This document shows positions 41,181-50,412 of a DNA stretch of 64,000 bases, in pieces (within the stretch, counting starts at the first letter, position 1; each line of letters opens with the position of its first letter). The position numbers and the translations under genes are program-made. Below the pieces are notes generated by a model. It ran no database searches. It was not told the origin of the DNA and worked only from the letters and a program-made list of their open reading frames with translations. The DNA comes from Dethiosulfovibrio russensis (GTDB lineage: Bacteria; Synergistota; Synergistia; Synergistales; Dethiosulfovibrionaceae). The stretch covers positions 62,001 through 126,000 of the forward strand of contig NZ_JAKGUG010000002.1 in the NCBI RefSeq assembly GCF_021568855.1, written 5' to 3'.

Positions 41181-42224
41181 ATGAACAAAGGTTATCTTTC
41201 GTCGGTGACGTTGAAAAACCTTACCGCTTTTTCCTCCGTCACAGGACGTTTTTCACCGGGACTGAACGTGCTGGTGGGAGAGGGAGGTTCTGGTAAGTCT
41301 CACATGATGAAGTTTCTCTACGGAGCCTGCGAGGCTTCGCTGGGCCAGAGGAGTTTTCCCGAGAAGCTGACCAGGCTGTTCATGCCCCTGGGCGGACGGA
41401 TCGGACGTCTGGTGCGGCGGGGAGAGGAGCTGTCCTCCGGTGCCATAGAGATCAGGAAGACGAGAGACGGCGGAGAGGACCACATTCTATGTTCCTTCGA
41501 CGATAGCACGGATAGCCCGAGCGAGGTGGAGATGGTGGGAGAGAGGGAGTGGCTGGCCCACCCTCTCGAGAGCGTTTTTCTGCCGGTGAAGGAGATGCTG
41601 GTCCACGCTCCGAACTTCACGGCGCTTCATCGGGCGGGACGGCTGGCCTTCGACGATACCTACGCCGACGTAATAGAGAGGTCCATGGCCCAGCCGGAAG
41701 CACCTCTGGACGAGGACATGACGGAGCTGGCCCTGGATCTGGAGCGGCGTATAGGCGGCCAGGTGGTGGAGAGAGAGGGAGGCTTTTTCCTTCAGTCCGA
41801 GTACGACGATCTGGAGTTCCCCCTGATGGCGGAGGGGCTGAGAAAACTCGGCGTCCTCTGGAGGCTGATACGAAACGGTACCCTTACGGGAGGGAGCGTC
41901 CTCTTCTGGGACGAACCGGAGGCGAACGTCAACCCGTCGGCCATAGGGCCGATGATGGAAGTGGTCCTAGCGATACAGAGAAGGGGGGTTCAGGTTTTCC
42001 TGGCCACCCATGATTACGTGGTGCTCAAGGAGCTGGACCTCAGGTCGAGGGAGGGAGACGACGTCCGTTTCCACGCCCTGTTTCGAAACGGCAGGGGGAT
42101 AGACATTTCCTCCACGGAGGATTATCCGTCGCTTCACCCCAACGTGATCTCCCAGGTTTTCATGGACCTCTACCACAGGGACGCCACCAGGGCTCTTCTG
42201 GAGTCGGAGGAGGGAGAAAGTTGA
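41181..42224 (+). CDS. SMC/ABC-type AAA ATPase of two-gene module 1
   Basis: A 347-residue ATPase. Walker A GEGGSGKS is at 33-40. A central part has SVFLPVKEMLVHAPNF and AFDDTYADV. A MAEGLRKLGVLW element is followed by Walker B GSVLFWDEPEANVNP near 250 and the switch His in QVFLATHDY near 280. This is the AAA_15/AAA_21 group seen in OLD-like and defence ATPases. The module at 52439 has the same blocks in the same order, so they are paralogues. The ATG at 41181 lies 8 bases after AAAGGGG. The partner nuclease gene overlaps its stop by 4 bases. I cannot assign it to a named defence system. Confidence 0.8.
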   Translation: MNKGYLSSVTLKNLTAFSSVTGRFSPGLNVLVGEGGSGKSHMMKFLYGACEASLGQRSFPEKLTRLFMPLGGRIGRLVRRGEELSSGAIEIRKTRDGGEDHILCSFDDSTDSPSEVEMVGEREWLAHPLESVFLPVKEMLVHAPNFTALHRAGRLAFDDTYADVIERSMAQPEAPLDEDMTELALDLERRIGGQVVEREGGFFLQSEYDDLEFPLMAEGLRKLGVLWRLIRNGTLTGGSVLFWDEPEANVNPSAIGPMMEVVLAIQRRGVQVFLATHDYVVLKELDLRSREGDDVRFHALFRNGRGIDISSTEDYPSLHPNVISQVFMDLYHRDATRALLESEEGES

Positions 42225-42739
42225 GTTGGACCAGAGAGAAGGAGCTGTTTCTCAACCTCTCGGCGGCGGAGAGCTGGATAAAGCTGGACGAGCCGGGAGA
42301 ACCCCGTCCCATAGGAATGGCTCTGGTGGACTTCGTCATAGTGGAAAGGGAACGGACCATAATGGTGGAGGTGAAGGACCCGTCGGACCAGGGTGCCCCG
42401 GAGAGGGAGAGGCATTCCTTCGTGAGGCGACTTTCGGGAGACGAATATCTGGCGGGAAGGCTGATCCCCAAGGCCAGGGACAGCTACTGCTATCTGCACC
42501 TCATGGGACTGGACGATAAGCCCATCCTGTTCGTGCTTCTTCTGGGTCTGGAGAGGACCCCTGTGGAGGCGGCCCAGCTTCTGGCCACCAAGGAGAGGAT
42601 CCTCTCCAAGCTGAGATGGGAATCCGACCGGCCATGGAGCCATCCCTACGTGAAGGACTGCGCCGTTGTGACGGTGGACGGCTGGAAGCGCTACCTGCCG
42701 AAATATCCCATAAAGAGGTGCGCCCCTAGAGAACGATGA
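42221..42739 (+). CDS. PD-(D/E)XK-like nuclease of two-gene module 1
   Basis: A 172-residue protein. ALVDFVIVERERTIMVEVKD gives Asp37, Glu50 and Lys52, the D-x12-ExK active-site pattern of PD-(D/E)XK nucleases, with Glu17 as a possible extra ligand. The rest is mixed helix and strand with no other recognised domain. It starts at a TTG whose TTGA overlaps the ATPase stop. Its end overlaps the convergent chrA gene by 14 bases. The second copy at 53452 keeps the Glu-x-Lys pair. Nuclease function is inferred from the motif. Confidence 0.65.
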   Translation: MSWTREKELFLNLSAAESWIKLDEPGEPRPIGMALVDFVIVERERTIMVEVKDPSDQGAPERERHSFVRRLSGDEYLAGRLIPKARDSYCYLHLMGLDDKPILFVLLLGLERTPVEAAQLLATKERILSKLRWESDRPWSHPYVKDCAVVTVDGWKRYLPKYPIKRCAPRER

Positions 42740-44183
42740 TCCCGTAGGCCACGGCGCCCAATATCAAGAGGGGGTCGGGAATTCTGCGCAGGCGGGTCTG
42801 TAGCCAGAGGAAGAGGCAGAAGAGCCAGACACACTGCAACCCCGACGATATAGCCGACTGTCCCGGGAAGGAGGCCACCGTACGAAAGGTTGTATCCATG
42901 AAGGAGATGAAGACCGACAGGAAGATGGCCATGAGAACGGGAAGGATAAACTTGGTCATGGCCTTCATACCCGGTGATCTCTTTATCCTGTCGAGACAGG
43001 AGAAGGCGACCAACGAGTTCGTAACCGCAGGGAGCACCATGGCTACCACCAGGATGGCTCCTCCCGCCGAAGTCCAAAGCCAAAGGGGACCGGAATAGGC
43101 TGTTCCCGAATCGGCCACCCTCTGCACCATGTCCCAGCCGGAGATGGCGGAGAGCTTGGATATTATGGGAGACGGCAGGGCGTTCACTATGGCTATATAC
43201 TGCATGAGCCTTTCCCTGGTGTAGAGGAATATCTGAGACGACGGCCCGGCCAGAAGCCCTATGGCAAGTGGAATGAACACCGGGCCGCCTCCGAAGGTCA
43301 TGAGTCCGGTGAAGGTCATCCCGGCCAGAAGCGCCAGATAGGCGGAGGATCGAAGAAGAGGGCAGAACACCACCAAAGGCACGCAGACAGCCAGCACCAC
43401 CGACCAGATCCGCCCGAGGTCTTCTAAAACCGGACGTAGCCCGGCCTCGCCGGTCGATTCCGGAAGCCCGTTTTCCGCAGGGGTGGTCCAAAGCCCGACG
43501 GCCCCTGCGACCAGAAGCCCGAGCACCACCGACCACTCCAGGTAATCCGGAACGGTCATGCTCAACGTCGAGACGAGGTCGCTGTGGACGAAAAGCAGAG
43601 CCGCCACCGGCACCGCCATGACGTAGCGGAACCATCCGGGCCAGGGAGCAGCAGAGGTTATAGCCAGGGATATCATGGCCAATATGACGAAGCCGTTGTC
43701 CACCCCCAGGTAGAGCAGAGCCAGACAGACCAGAGAGAACAGCACCGTCCTGACCGATCCTATGGCCTCCGACCCCTGACGGTAGAACTTGAGCATCAGC
43801 CGACAGAGCATGGCCGACACCAGAGGGAAAACCGCCACGGTGCTCCTCTTGAGGAGCAGCATCTTGTCGGCGCTCTCCCCCACGGCAGAGAAGATCCAGG
43901 AGATGAGGACCACCACCAGCACCGCCATGGGGACCACCAGAGCGGAGACGGCCGCAAGCATTCCGCCGATTCCCGCCGCCCTGTAGCCTATGACCGCCGC
44001 CATCTGAGGGGCCGCCGGCCCCGGCAGGGTGTTCGACAACGCCAGGACGTCGTTGAAGGTGCCGTCGTCCACCCAGCCGTGTCTATCGACAGCCTCTTTG
44101 TGTATCGCCGGGGCTATGGCGGCCCCTCCTCCGAATCCCAGAAAACCGGCCCTCAGAAAAGCCGCAAAAACCTTGAATATCAA
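42726..44183 (-). CDS. chrA: Chromate transporter, two-domain ChrA type
   Basis: A 485-residue membrane protein made of two homologous halves. The first has FLRAGFLGFGGGAAIAPAIH and SNTLPGPAAPQMAAVIGYRA; the second has LMTFGGGPVFIPLAIGLLAG and VNALPSPIISKLSAISG. These are the FGGG and PGP/PSP motifs of the CHR family, which exports chromate or related oxyanions. The TTG start has GAGGAGGCG upstream. In an anaerobe the true substrate may be sulphate or another anion. Confidence 0.92.
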   Translation of the reverse strand: MIFKVFAAFLRAGFLGFGGGAAIAPAIHKEAVDRHGWVDDGTFNDVLALSNTLPGPAAPQMAAVIGYRAAGIGGMLAAVSALVVPMAVLVVVLISWIFSAVGESADKMLLLKRSTVAVFPLVSAMLCRLMLKFYRQGSEAIGSVRTVLFSLVCLALLYLGVDNGFVILAMISLAITSAAPWPGWFRYVMAVPVAALLFVHSDLVSTLSMTVPDYLEWSVVLGLLVAGAVGLWTTPAENGLPESTGEAGLRPVLEDLGRIWSVVLAVCVPLVVFCPLLRSSAYLALLAGMTFTGLMTFGGGPVFIPLAIGLLAGPSSQIFLYTRERLMQYIAIVNALPSPIISKLSAISGWDMVQRVADSGTAYSGPLWLWTSAGGAILVVAMVLPAVTNSLVAFSCLDRIKRSPGMKAMTKFILPVLMAIFLSVFISFMDTTFRTVASFPGQSAISSGLQCVWLFCLFLWLQTRLRRIPDPLLILGAVAYGIIVL

Positions 44184-44246
44184 AGATCTCGCCTCCTCAT
44201 CCGTCGATTATTCGTAAACGTCACGGGTAGACAAGGCTCTCGAACT

Positions 44247-47200
44247 TCAAGACGATTCCTTGACCCCGTGAAATACCGAGTATAGCACCGGCACGACTAT
44301 GAGGGTCAGGAAAGTGCCGACGAAGAGGCCTCCCATTATGGTTATCGACATTCCCGAGTACATCGGGTCGAAGAGGAGGGGGGCCATTCCCAATATGGTG
44401 GTGGCCGCAGCCATTGCGACAGGACGGAGTCGGCTAACCGCCGAGTCCACCACTGCGTGATAGGGTTCCTTGCCTCCCTTGAGCTGTAGGTCCAGCTCGT
44501 CGATGAGTACTATGGCGTTCTTTATGAGCATCCCCGAAAGGCCCAGAAAACCAAGTATGGACATGAACCCGAAGGGTACTCCGAAGAGCAGCATTCCTCC
44601 CACAACCCCTATTATGGAAAGAGGCACGGTGAGAAAGATGACGATCGGTCTTTTCAGTGAATTGAACAGCCATACCACCGTGACGAACATCGCCACAAGA
44701 CAGATAGGAAACGTCTTCTGGAGGGGCTCCTGGGCCTCCAGAGAGTCCTCGTATTCGCCTATCCATTCCATCGAATAGCCCGGAGGAAGCTCTATAGCCT
44801 CGATTCCAGGCAGGACCTGTCGCCTCAAGGTTTCGGCCAGACCGATGGCGGGATTGCACTCCACCGATATAGCCCTCTGACGGTCGTGCCTCTTTATCAG
44901 GGGATCCTCCCAGATCAGTTCCTCTCCGTCTGCCACCTTCGACAGGGGAACGAAGGCCATAGCTCCGTCGCTCCATACCTGAACGTCTCCCAGAGAACCT
45001 ACAGAGGTCCTCTCCTCCTCTGGGGGACGGGAGACTATCGGAATAAGATCGTCTCCCTCACGGTAGATTCCCACCCGACTTCCCCCGTAGGTCCACTGAA
45101 GGGCCTGATGGAGGTTGTTTCTGCTGACTCCGGCCTGCCTGGCCTTGCTTTCGGAGAAAATCGGCCTCAAGACGTGGACAGGCTGTCTCCAGTCGGTACG
45201 CAGGTCGGCCACGTTGGGGTTTTCCCTCATCACCTCCAAGGCCCGGTCCGCCAGCTCCTTCAATACCTCGACGTCTGGGCCTCTGAAACGGACCCCCACC
45301 TTGTACTCCAGCCCCGGGCCGTTGGGCAGCTTGGTGCAGTGGGACTCCGCGTCGGGGTAGTTTTCGTATATATGCTCCTCTATATGGTCTATCAGTCCGT
45401 CGATCCTGGACACGTCGTCGACCTGGACCAGTAGCTGACCGTAACTGCCGTTGGGAGATTCGTAGTTGTAGGACAGCACGAAGCGCAGAGTCCCCTCTCC
45501 CACGAAGGACGCCACCGACTCCACTCCCTCAAGTTCCGATACGAAGTCGCCTATGGAGGACGTGTCCCTGTAGGTCTCGTCTATGTGGGATCCCTGAGGT
45601 TTCCAGTAGTTGACGTAGAACCGTTTCTGGGTCGAGTCGGGGAAGAAGGTCTGAGGCACGGCCCCGAAGCCTATCAGGGCGACGATCAGCATCGCCAGGA
45701 CCGCCCCGATCGTGATCCACCGATGGGCCAGACAGGATTGAAGCGCCCTTCGGTAGAACCGGTAGAGAGGCCTGTCGTAGGGATCGGTCGTTTCCTTGGG
45801 TATCTTCAGAAACCACACGCACAGAAGTGGCGTCACAGTGACCGCCAGTATCCAGCTTATGGACAGAGACAGGGCCATTACCTCGAATAGGCTGTGGCAG
45901 AACTCACCGATGTTTCCCGGAGCGAACCCTATGGCGGTGAAGGCCAGTATCGCCACGAAAGTCGCTCCCAGAAGGGGCCACTGGGTGTCTCGTACTACGT
46001 CCACCGCCGCCTGCTCTCTGGTCTCGCCCTTCTCGACCTTGACCAGTATGCCGTCGGCCACGACTATGGCGTTGTCCACAAGCATACCGAGCGCAAGTAT
46101 GAGAGCCCCTAGAGAGATCTTCTGAAGATCTATGTCTAGAAGAAACATTCCCAAAAAGGTGGCGAGTATGGTGAGAAGCAGTATGAAGCCTATAAGAAGA
46201 CCGCTCTGCCATCCCATGAAGACCATAAGCACCGCTATGACGATTCCCACCGCCTCGGCGAGGTTGGTTATGAATACCGACACAGACTCGGTCACTATGT
46301 CGCTCTGATAGTAGACCGGTGAAAGCTCCATCCCCAGAGGTCTGTTCGACTCTATTTCGGCCAGGGTCTCCCTTATGGAATTTCCCATGGTTATGACGTT
46401 GCCGCCGGACACGGTGGAGATCCCTATTCCTATGGCGGGTTTGCCGTCGAACTCCATGATCCTCTCCGGCGGGTCCTGGTATCCTCTGGTGACAGTGGCC
46501 ACGTCGCCCAGCCGAACCAGCCCTTTCATTCCACCTATGAGCAGGTCGCCTATGGCCGATTCGTCCGGAAAGGCGCCGGTAGGGGAGATGCGGACGTATT
46601 CTCCGTCCATCTCCACGTTTCCCGCCGTCTCCACCAGGTTCTGTCCCGAGAGGGTGGCGTATATGCTTGCCGGAGGTATGCCCAGTTCGGCCAGTCGGGA
46701 CCGTTTGAACTCGACGTAGATCCGCTCCTCCCTGGTTCCCCATATGGACACCTTTGCCACGTCGTCGCACAGAAGCAGTTCCTTCTTGAGGTCCTTTGCG
46801 TAGTCCTCCAGCTGCTTCATGGTGTAGCCCTTTCCGGTCAGGGCGAAGAAGACTCCGTAGACGTCGCCGAAGTCGTCGTTGACTATGGAGGGACCGGCCC
46901 CGGGGGGCAGCTGTCCTCTAACGTCGGACACCTTTTTTCTGAGCTCGTCCCATATCTGAGGCAGCTCGTGAGAACGGTAGTCGTCCTGCATGTCCACGTA
47001 GACCAGAGACAGTCCCTCCTGAGAGGTGGATCGGACCTCCTTGACCTGTCCCATGGACTGGACGGCCTCCTCCACCACGTCCGTGACCTCCTCCTCGACC
47101 TCCGAGGGAGAGGCTCCTGGATAGGGAGTGACCACCAGGGCGGTCTTTATTGTGAAGGTGGGATCCTCCAGCCTGCCCAGCTTTCCGTAGGCGATTATAC

Positions 47201-47276
47201 CGGCGGCCACTATCATGACGGTTATCACCGCCATGAAGGTCCTCTTTCTTAAAGCGAAGGAAGCGGGATTGCTCAT
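44247..47276 (-). CDS. RND-family efflux permease
   Basis: A 1009-residue inner-membrane proton antiporter. Motif-rich regions include the N-terminal helix, TPYPGASPSEVEEEVTDVVE near 45, GMLVDNAIVVADGILVKVEK near 390 with the conserved acidic residue, and LGLSGMLIKNAIVLIDELDL near 925. It is closest in style to the CusA/HAE-like group found with two-gene operons. Substrate not readable. It overlaps the adaptor gene by 4 bases (ATGA). No outer-membrane channel is in the operon; the TolC-like gene at 56302 could serve. Confidence 0.93.
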   Translation of the reverse strand: MSNPASFALRKRTFMAVITVMIVAAGIIAYGKLGRLEDPTFTIKTALVVTPYPGASPSEVEEEVTDVVEEAVQSMGQVKEVRSTSQEGLSLVYVDMQDDYRSHELPQIWDELRKKVSDVRGQLPPGAGPSIVNDDFGDVYGVFFALTGKGYTMKQLEDYAKDLKKELLLCDDVAKVSIWGTREERIYVEFKRSRLAELGIPPASIYATLSGQNLVETAGNVEMDGEYVRISPTGAFPDESAIGDLLIGGMKGLVRLGDVATVTRGYQDPPERIMEFDGKPAIGIGISTVSGGNVITMGNSIRETLAEIESNRPLGMELSPVYYQSDIVTESVSVFITNLAEAVGIVIAVLMVFMGWQSGLLIGFILLLTILATFLGMFLLDIDLQKISLGALILALGMLVDNAIVVADGILVKVEKGETREQAAVDVVRDTQWPLLGATFVAILAFTAIGFAPGNIGEFCHSLFEVMALSLSISWILAVTVTPLLCVWFLKIPKETTDPYDRPLYRFYRRALQSCLAHRWITIGAVLAMLIVALIGFGAVPQTFFPDSTQKRFYVNYWKPQGSHIDETYRDTSSIGDFVSELEGVESVASFVGEGTLRFVLSYNYESPNGSYGQLLVQVDDVSRIDGLIDHIEEHIYENYPDAESHCTKLPNGPGLEYKVGVRFRGPDVEVLKELADRALEVMRENPNVADLRTDWRQPVHVLRPIFSESKARQAGVSRNNLHQALQWTYGGSRVGIYREGDDLIPIVSRPPEEERTSVGSLGDVQVWSDGAMAFVPLSKVADGEELIWEDPLIKRHDRQRAISVECNPAIGLAETLRRQVLPGIEAIELPPGYSMEWIGEYEDSLEAQEPLQKTFPICLVAMFVTVVWLFNSLKRPIVIFLTVPLSIIGVVGGMLLFGVPFGFMSILGFLGLSGMLIKNAIVLIDELDLQLKGGKEPYHAVVDSAVSRLRPVAMAAATTILGMAPLLFDPMYSGMSITIMGGLFVGTFLTLIVVPVLYSVFHGVKESS

Positions 47277-48400
47277 CGTTCAAGAGGGCTGACGGACATG
47301 CCCTCGGTCACGAAGTCCACTCCGGCGACCACTATCCTCTCGCCGGGCCTGAGGCCGTCGATCACCGGCAGCCTGTCGTCTCCTCCGACCTTGCCTAGCG
47401 ACACCGACCTGGATCGCACCACCTTTTCGTCAGGATCGTAGACCCAGACGGACGATCCGCCGTCTCCTCGGGATACAACCGCCCCCAGAGGCACCGTTAC
47501 GACCTCGGAGGAGCCCTCCTCGCCGTTCCAGAGGACCTCGGCGGTCATTCCCGGGAGCACCCTGACCCCTTCCGGCGCCGGGAAGGAGAAGGACACCGAG
47601 TAGGTCCTGGTAGCAGGATCGGGGGAGGAGCTCCATTCCTCGAGGGTCCCGGTCAACTTGAGATCCGGTATGGACGGAAAGGACAGCTCCGCCTTCGTTC
47701 CCTCCGACAGGGACCCTCGGACCAGGGCCCCCTCGGGGACATTGGCTGTAACCTTGAGGGTGGATATATCCAGAAGCCCCATGACCACCTGTCCCGCCGA
47801 GACCATCTCGTGGTTTTCCACCTTTCTCTCCGACACTATGCCGTCGAAGGGAGCCTTTAGCTCCGTGTCCTGAAGCCTGTGTCCGGCTATGTCCAGCTGG
47901 GCCGAGAGGTTTCTTACCGACGATCTGGCCGTGGTGACGGCTTTCTTGGCCCCATCGTACTCGGCCTGGGCTATGACCTTCTCCTTCAGCAGTGACTTGG
48001 ACCTGCCGTAGTCGGTCTGGGCGTTTTCGAGGGTCGCTCTGGCTCCCTCGAGCTGAGCCTTCAACACCTCTATCTCGTCTCTGAAATCCCTGGGGTCTAT
48101 CTGGGCAAGCCTCTGCCCCTTCTTCACCAGGTCTCCCAGCTGAACGTCCACCTTGGTCAGGGGACCTGCTACCCGGAAGGCAAGAAAGGCCTCCTGATCG
48201 GCCTCCACCACGCCGGGGTAGCGGCGATCCGACCGGATCGCACCGACTCCAACGGTCTCCAGTCCCACCGGTCTGGGTCTGGGGGCCTCGACGACCTTGT
48301 CCGAGTTTTTCTCCGATGCCATAACGACGTGGCTCCACAGGAACCACGATCCCAGTGCCAGGAACAGGACGGCACAAACCCATAGGATTTTCTTGTTCAA
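47273..48400 (-). CDS. RND efflux periplasmic adaptor (membrane fusion protein)
   Basis: A 375-residue HlyD/AcrA-type adaptor. An N-terminal membrane anchor (ILWVCAVLFLALGSWFLWSH) leads to a lipoyl-type half (DLVKKGQRLAQIDPRDF), a coiled coil at about 90-160 and its return half (LKAPFDGIVSERKVENHEMV). I favour the TTG at 48400, which has GAGGAGGAG upstream and lies 2 bases after the TetR stop; an ATG 33 bases earlier would overlap the TetR gene. Confidence 0.9.
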   Translation of the reverse strand: MNKKILWVCAVLFLALGSWFLWSHVVMASEKNSDKVVEAPRPRPVGLETVGVGAIRSDRRYPGVVEADQEAFLAFRVAGPLTKVDVQLGDLVKKGQRLAQIDPRDFRDEIEVLKAQLEGARATLENAQTDYGRSKSLLKEKVIAQAEYDGAKKAVTTARSSVRNLSAQLDIAGHRLQDTELKAPFDGIVSERKVENHEMVSAGQVVMGLLDISTLKVTANVPEGALVRGSLSEGTKAELSFPSIPDLKLTGTLEEWSSSPDPATRTYSVSFSFPAPEGVRVLPGMTAEVLWNGEEGSSEVVTVPLGAVVSRGDGGSSVWVYDPDEKVVRSRSVSLGKVGGDDRLPVIDGLRPGERIVVAGVDFVTEGMSVSPLER

Positions 48401-48402
48401 CT

Positions 48403-49089
48403 CTACTCTCCTCCTCTTTCGCTGCTGTTCCATATTTTCTCCACTTGATCGGCCAATCCCAAGGCAAACAGAGTTCTCTTAAGCACGCTTCTCTCGAGCC
48501 CTTCCAGGTAATCGGGACAGTAGCTCTCCACCCCCAGCTCCCTGCCTATGATGTCCCTGTAGTCGGCGTGGAAAAATATGGGGGAACATATTATCAGCAT
48601 CTCTCTAATTGAATCCTTGAAACTCAGGGATCCGTCTACCCTTCGAAGGAGCCTTCGGAAGGACTCGACTCCCGGCTCTATTGCCACCGAGTATGCGAGG
48701 TCTCTCAGATGTCCCGGGCTCTGAAGCAGCTGGTAGATCACACGACAGCACCAAAGGGGTTTGTCGTCGTAGAAAAGCTGTCCCATAAACCACCTGACGG
48801 CGGATACCACAGCCTCGGCCTGCACCGTTCGATCGTCCAGGCGATCCATATAGGGAGCGAGAACATCGGAAAGGGGGTTTTTCAGCTGAGGATCTATGGC
48901 CTTGTAGACCACCGCCTCGAAGAGCTTTTCCTTGCTGCCGAAGTGATAGTGGATGCTGCCGACGTTTTCTCCGGCCCTTTTGGCCACCTCTCTGGTGGTC
49001 ACTCTGGAGAAGCCCAGTTCCGCCGCGAGCTCTCCCGCGGCGTTCACGAGGTTTTCCCTGGTTCTGTCTCCGCTGGAATATCCTGCCAT
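48403..49089 (-). CDS. TetR-family regulator of the RND operon
   Basis: A 228-residue regulator. The helix-turn-helix is at about 25-60 (LGFSRVTTREVAKRAGENVG, SIHYHFGSKEKLFEAVV). The C-terminal domain resembles the CecR/DUF1956 group. It is the first gene of TetR-adaptor-permease and likely represses it. Confidence 0.9.
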   Translation of the reverse strand: MAGYSSGDRTRENLVNAAGELAAELGFSRVTTREVAKRAGENVGSIHYHFGSKEKLFEAVVYKAIDPQLKNPLSDVLAPYMDRLDDRTVQAEAVVSAVRWFMGQLFYDDKPLWCCRVIYQLLQSPGHLRDLAYSVAIEPGVESFRRLLRRVDGSLSFKDSIREMLIICSPIFFHADYRDIIGRELGVESYCPDYLEGLERSVLKRTLFALGLADQVEKIWNSSERGGE

Positions 49090-49121
49090 GCCGTCACCTC
49101 CATGGATCTTTACGGAGAAGG

Positions 49122-49150
49122 ATTTTATACGGTCGACCTATTTTAGTCAA
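49122..49150 (-). promoter_or_regulatory. Promoter of the TetR-RND operon
   Basis: TTGACT (49150-49145) and TAAAAT (49127-49122), 17 bases apart, on the minus strand. The spacer contains the palindrome GGTCGACC at 49131-49138, a possible TetR half-site core. Confidence 0.65.
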
Positions 49151-49181
49151 GTGACCAATGTTTCGACAGGGTAAAAAAAGT

Positions 49182-49212
49182 CCGGCAGAGAGCCTACAAG
49201 GTTCTCTACCGG
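49182..49212 (-). terminator. Terminator after kdnA
   Basis: CCGG-c-AGAGA-g-CC with GG-t-TCTCT-a-CCGG, two internal mismatches, followed by a seven-T run on the minus strand. Confidence 0.85.
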
Positions 49213-49230
49213 CCTAGCGAATCGCCTCGG

Positions 49231-50412
49231 TCAGGCCGCGACGGCTCCGGCTTTTATGGCCTTCGCCATGGTCTCCAGCGATTCGTCCGAGGCGGTCACT
49301 CCTATGCCGTAGACGACCGCACGGCAGAGAATACCCTCGGTGACCTCCATGTCGACAGGACGATAGAAGGGAACGTCCATGCCGTGAGCCCTGGCGCAAC
49401 GGCCCCATTCCCTAAGGGAATCCCAATGTTTGGCATAGTGCCAGGAGTTGCCCGAGAGGATACCGCACCCCACTCCGGCCTCGGCGGAGGCGGCCTGGAA
49501 TCTCTTCGCCGACTCTCCGTCCGGAAGGATATAGACCAGCTGGGTGGCTATCTCGCCGTCGGGATCGGGGAAGGAACGGCGCACCAGGCCGGGGACGCTC
49601 CCCACGGCCTCGAGGACCTTGGCCTTGTTCTCCCTGAGGGTCTTTATGGCGCCCGGCATCTTCTCAACCTGGACCACTCCTATGGCCCCCTGGATCTCGC
49701 TCATCCTGAAGTTCATGCCCAGGCCGCTTTTGCGCTCCGCTCCACGGTCTATGGACTTGTCGTGGACGTGTCCGTGGTCGTGAGCGTACTCCATGACCCT
49801 GTAGAGCTCCTCGTCGTCGGTGACGATCATGCCGCCCTCTCCAACGGTCAGAAGCTTATAGGGATCGAGGCTGTAGGGGCCCCACTTTCCGAAGGTCCCA
49901 ACGTACTTGCCCTTGTAGGTGGCGCCCATGGCCTGACAGGAATCCTCCAGGAGAGGCAGACCGTAGTCGTGACAGACCTTGGCTATGGCATCCATGTCCG
50001 CCGCCGCACCGAACATGTGGACCGGCATGACGGCCCTGGTCTTCTCGTTTATCAGAGATGCCACGGAGGCGGGATCCATATTGAGGCTCTCGTCGATATC
50101 GGCGAACACCGGCACGGCGCCGCACTCGGCCATGGCCTCCACCGTAGCGATGAAGGTGAAGGGCGAGGTTATGATCTGGTCGCCGGGCTTGATGCCCATG
50201 GCCTTGAGTCCAACGTAAAGGGAGGCGGTTCCGCTGCTGACCGCCAGGGCGAAACGGGATCCCACCATATCGGCGACGGCCTTTTCGAATTCCTCAACTT
50301 TGTATATGCCGTCACGGCAGTCGTTGAAGGAATAACGGTGAACCATCTTCCTGTTGATAACGTCGGCTACTGCATCTATCTCTCTCTGATCGAAAAACTC
50401 AAAACCGGGCAT
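49231..50412 (-). CDS. kdnA: 8-amino-3,8-dideoxy-manno-octulosonate aminotransferase (KdnA-like)
   Basis: A 393-residue DegT/DnrJ/EryC1/StrS-type PLP enzyme. The PLP Lys is Lys186 in SLDPYKLLTVGEGGMIV and Asp157 lies in PLLEDSCQAMGA. With the adjoining iron alcohol dehydrogenase and kdsB it forms the set described in Shewanella: KdnB oxidises Kdo at C8, KdnA adds the amino group and KdsB activates the product. The product Kdo8N would replace Kdo in lipopolysaccharide and raise resistance to cationic peptides. Assignment rests on operon context as much as on sequence. Confidence 0.8.
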   Translation of the reverse strand: MPGFEFFDQREIDAVADVINRKMVHRYSFNDCRDGIYKVEEFEKAVADMVGSRFALAVSSGTASLYVGLKAMGIKPGDQIITSPFTFIATVEAMAECGAVPVFADIDESLNMDPASVASLINEKTRAVMPVHMFGAAADMDAIAKVCHDYGLPLLEDSCQAMGATYKGKYVGTFGKWGPYSLDPYKLLTVGEGGMIVTDDEELYRVMEYAHDHGHVHDKSIDRGAERKSGLGMNFRMSEIQGAIGVVQVEKMPGAIKTLRENKAKVLEAVGSVPGLVRRSFPDPDGEIATQLVYILPDGESAKRFQAASAEAGVGCGILSGNSWHYAKHWDSLREWGRCARAHGMDVPFYRPVDMEVTEGILCRAVVYGIGVTASDESLETMAKAIKAGAVAA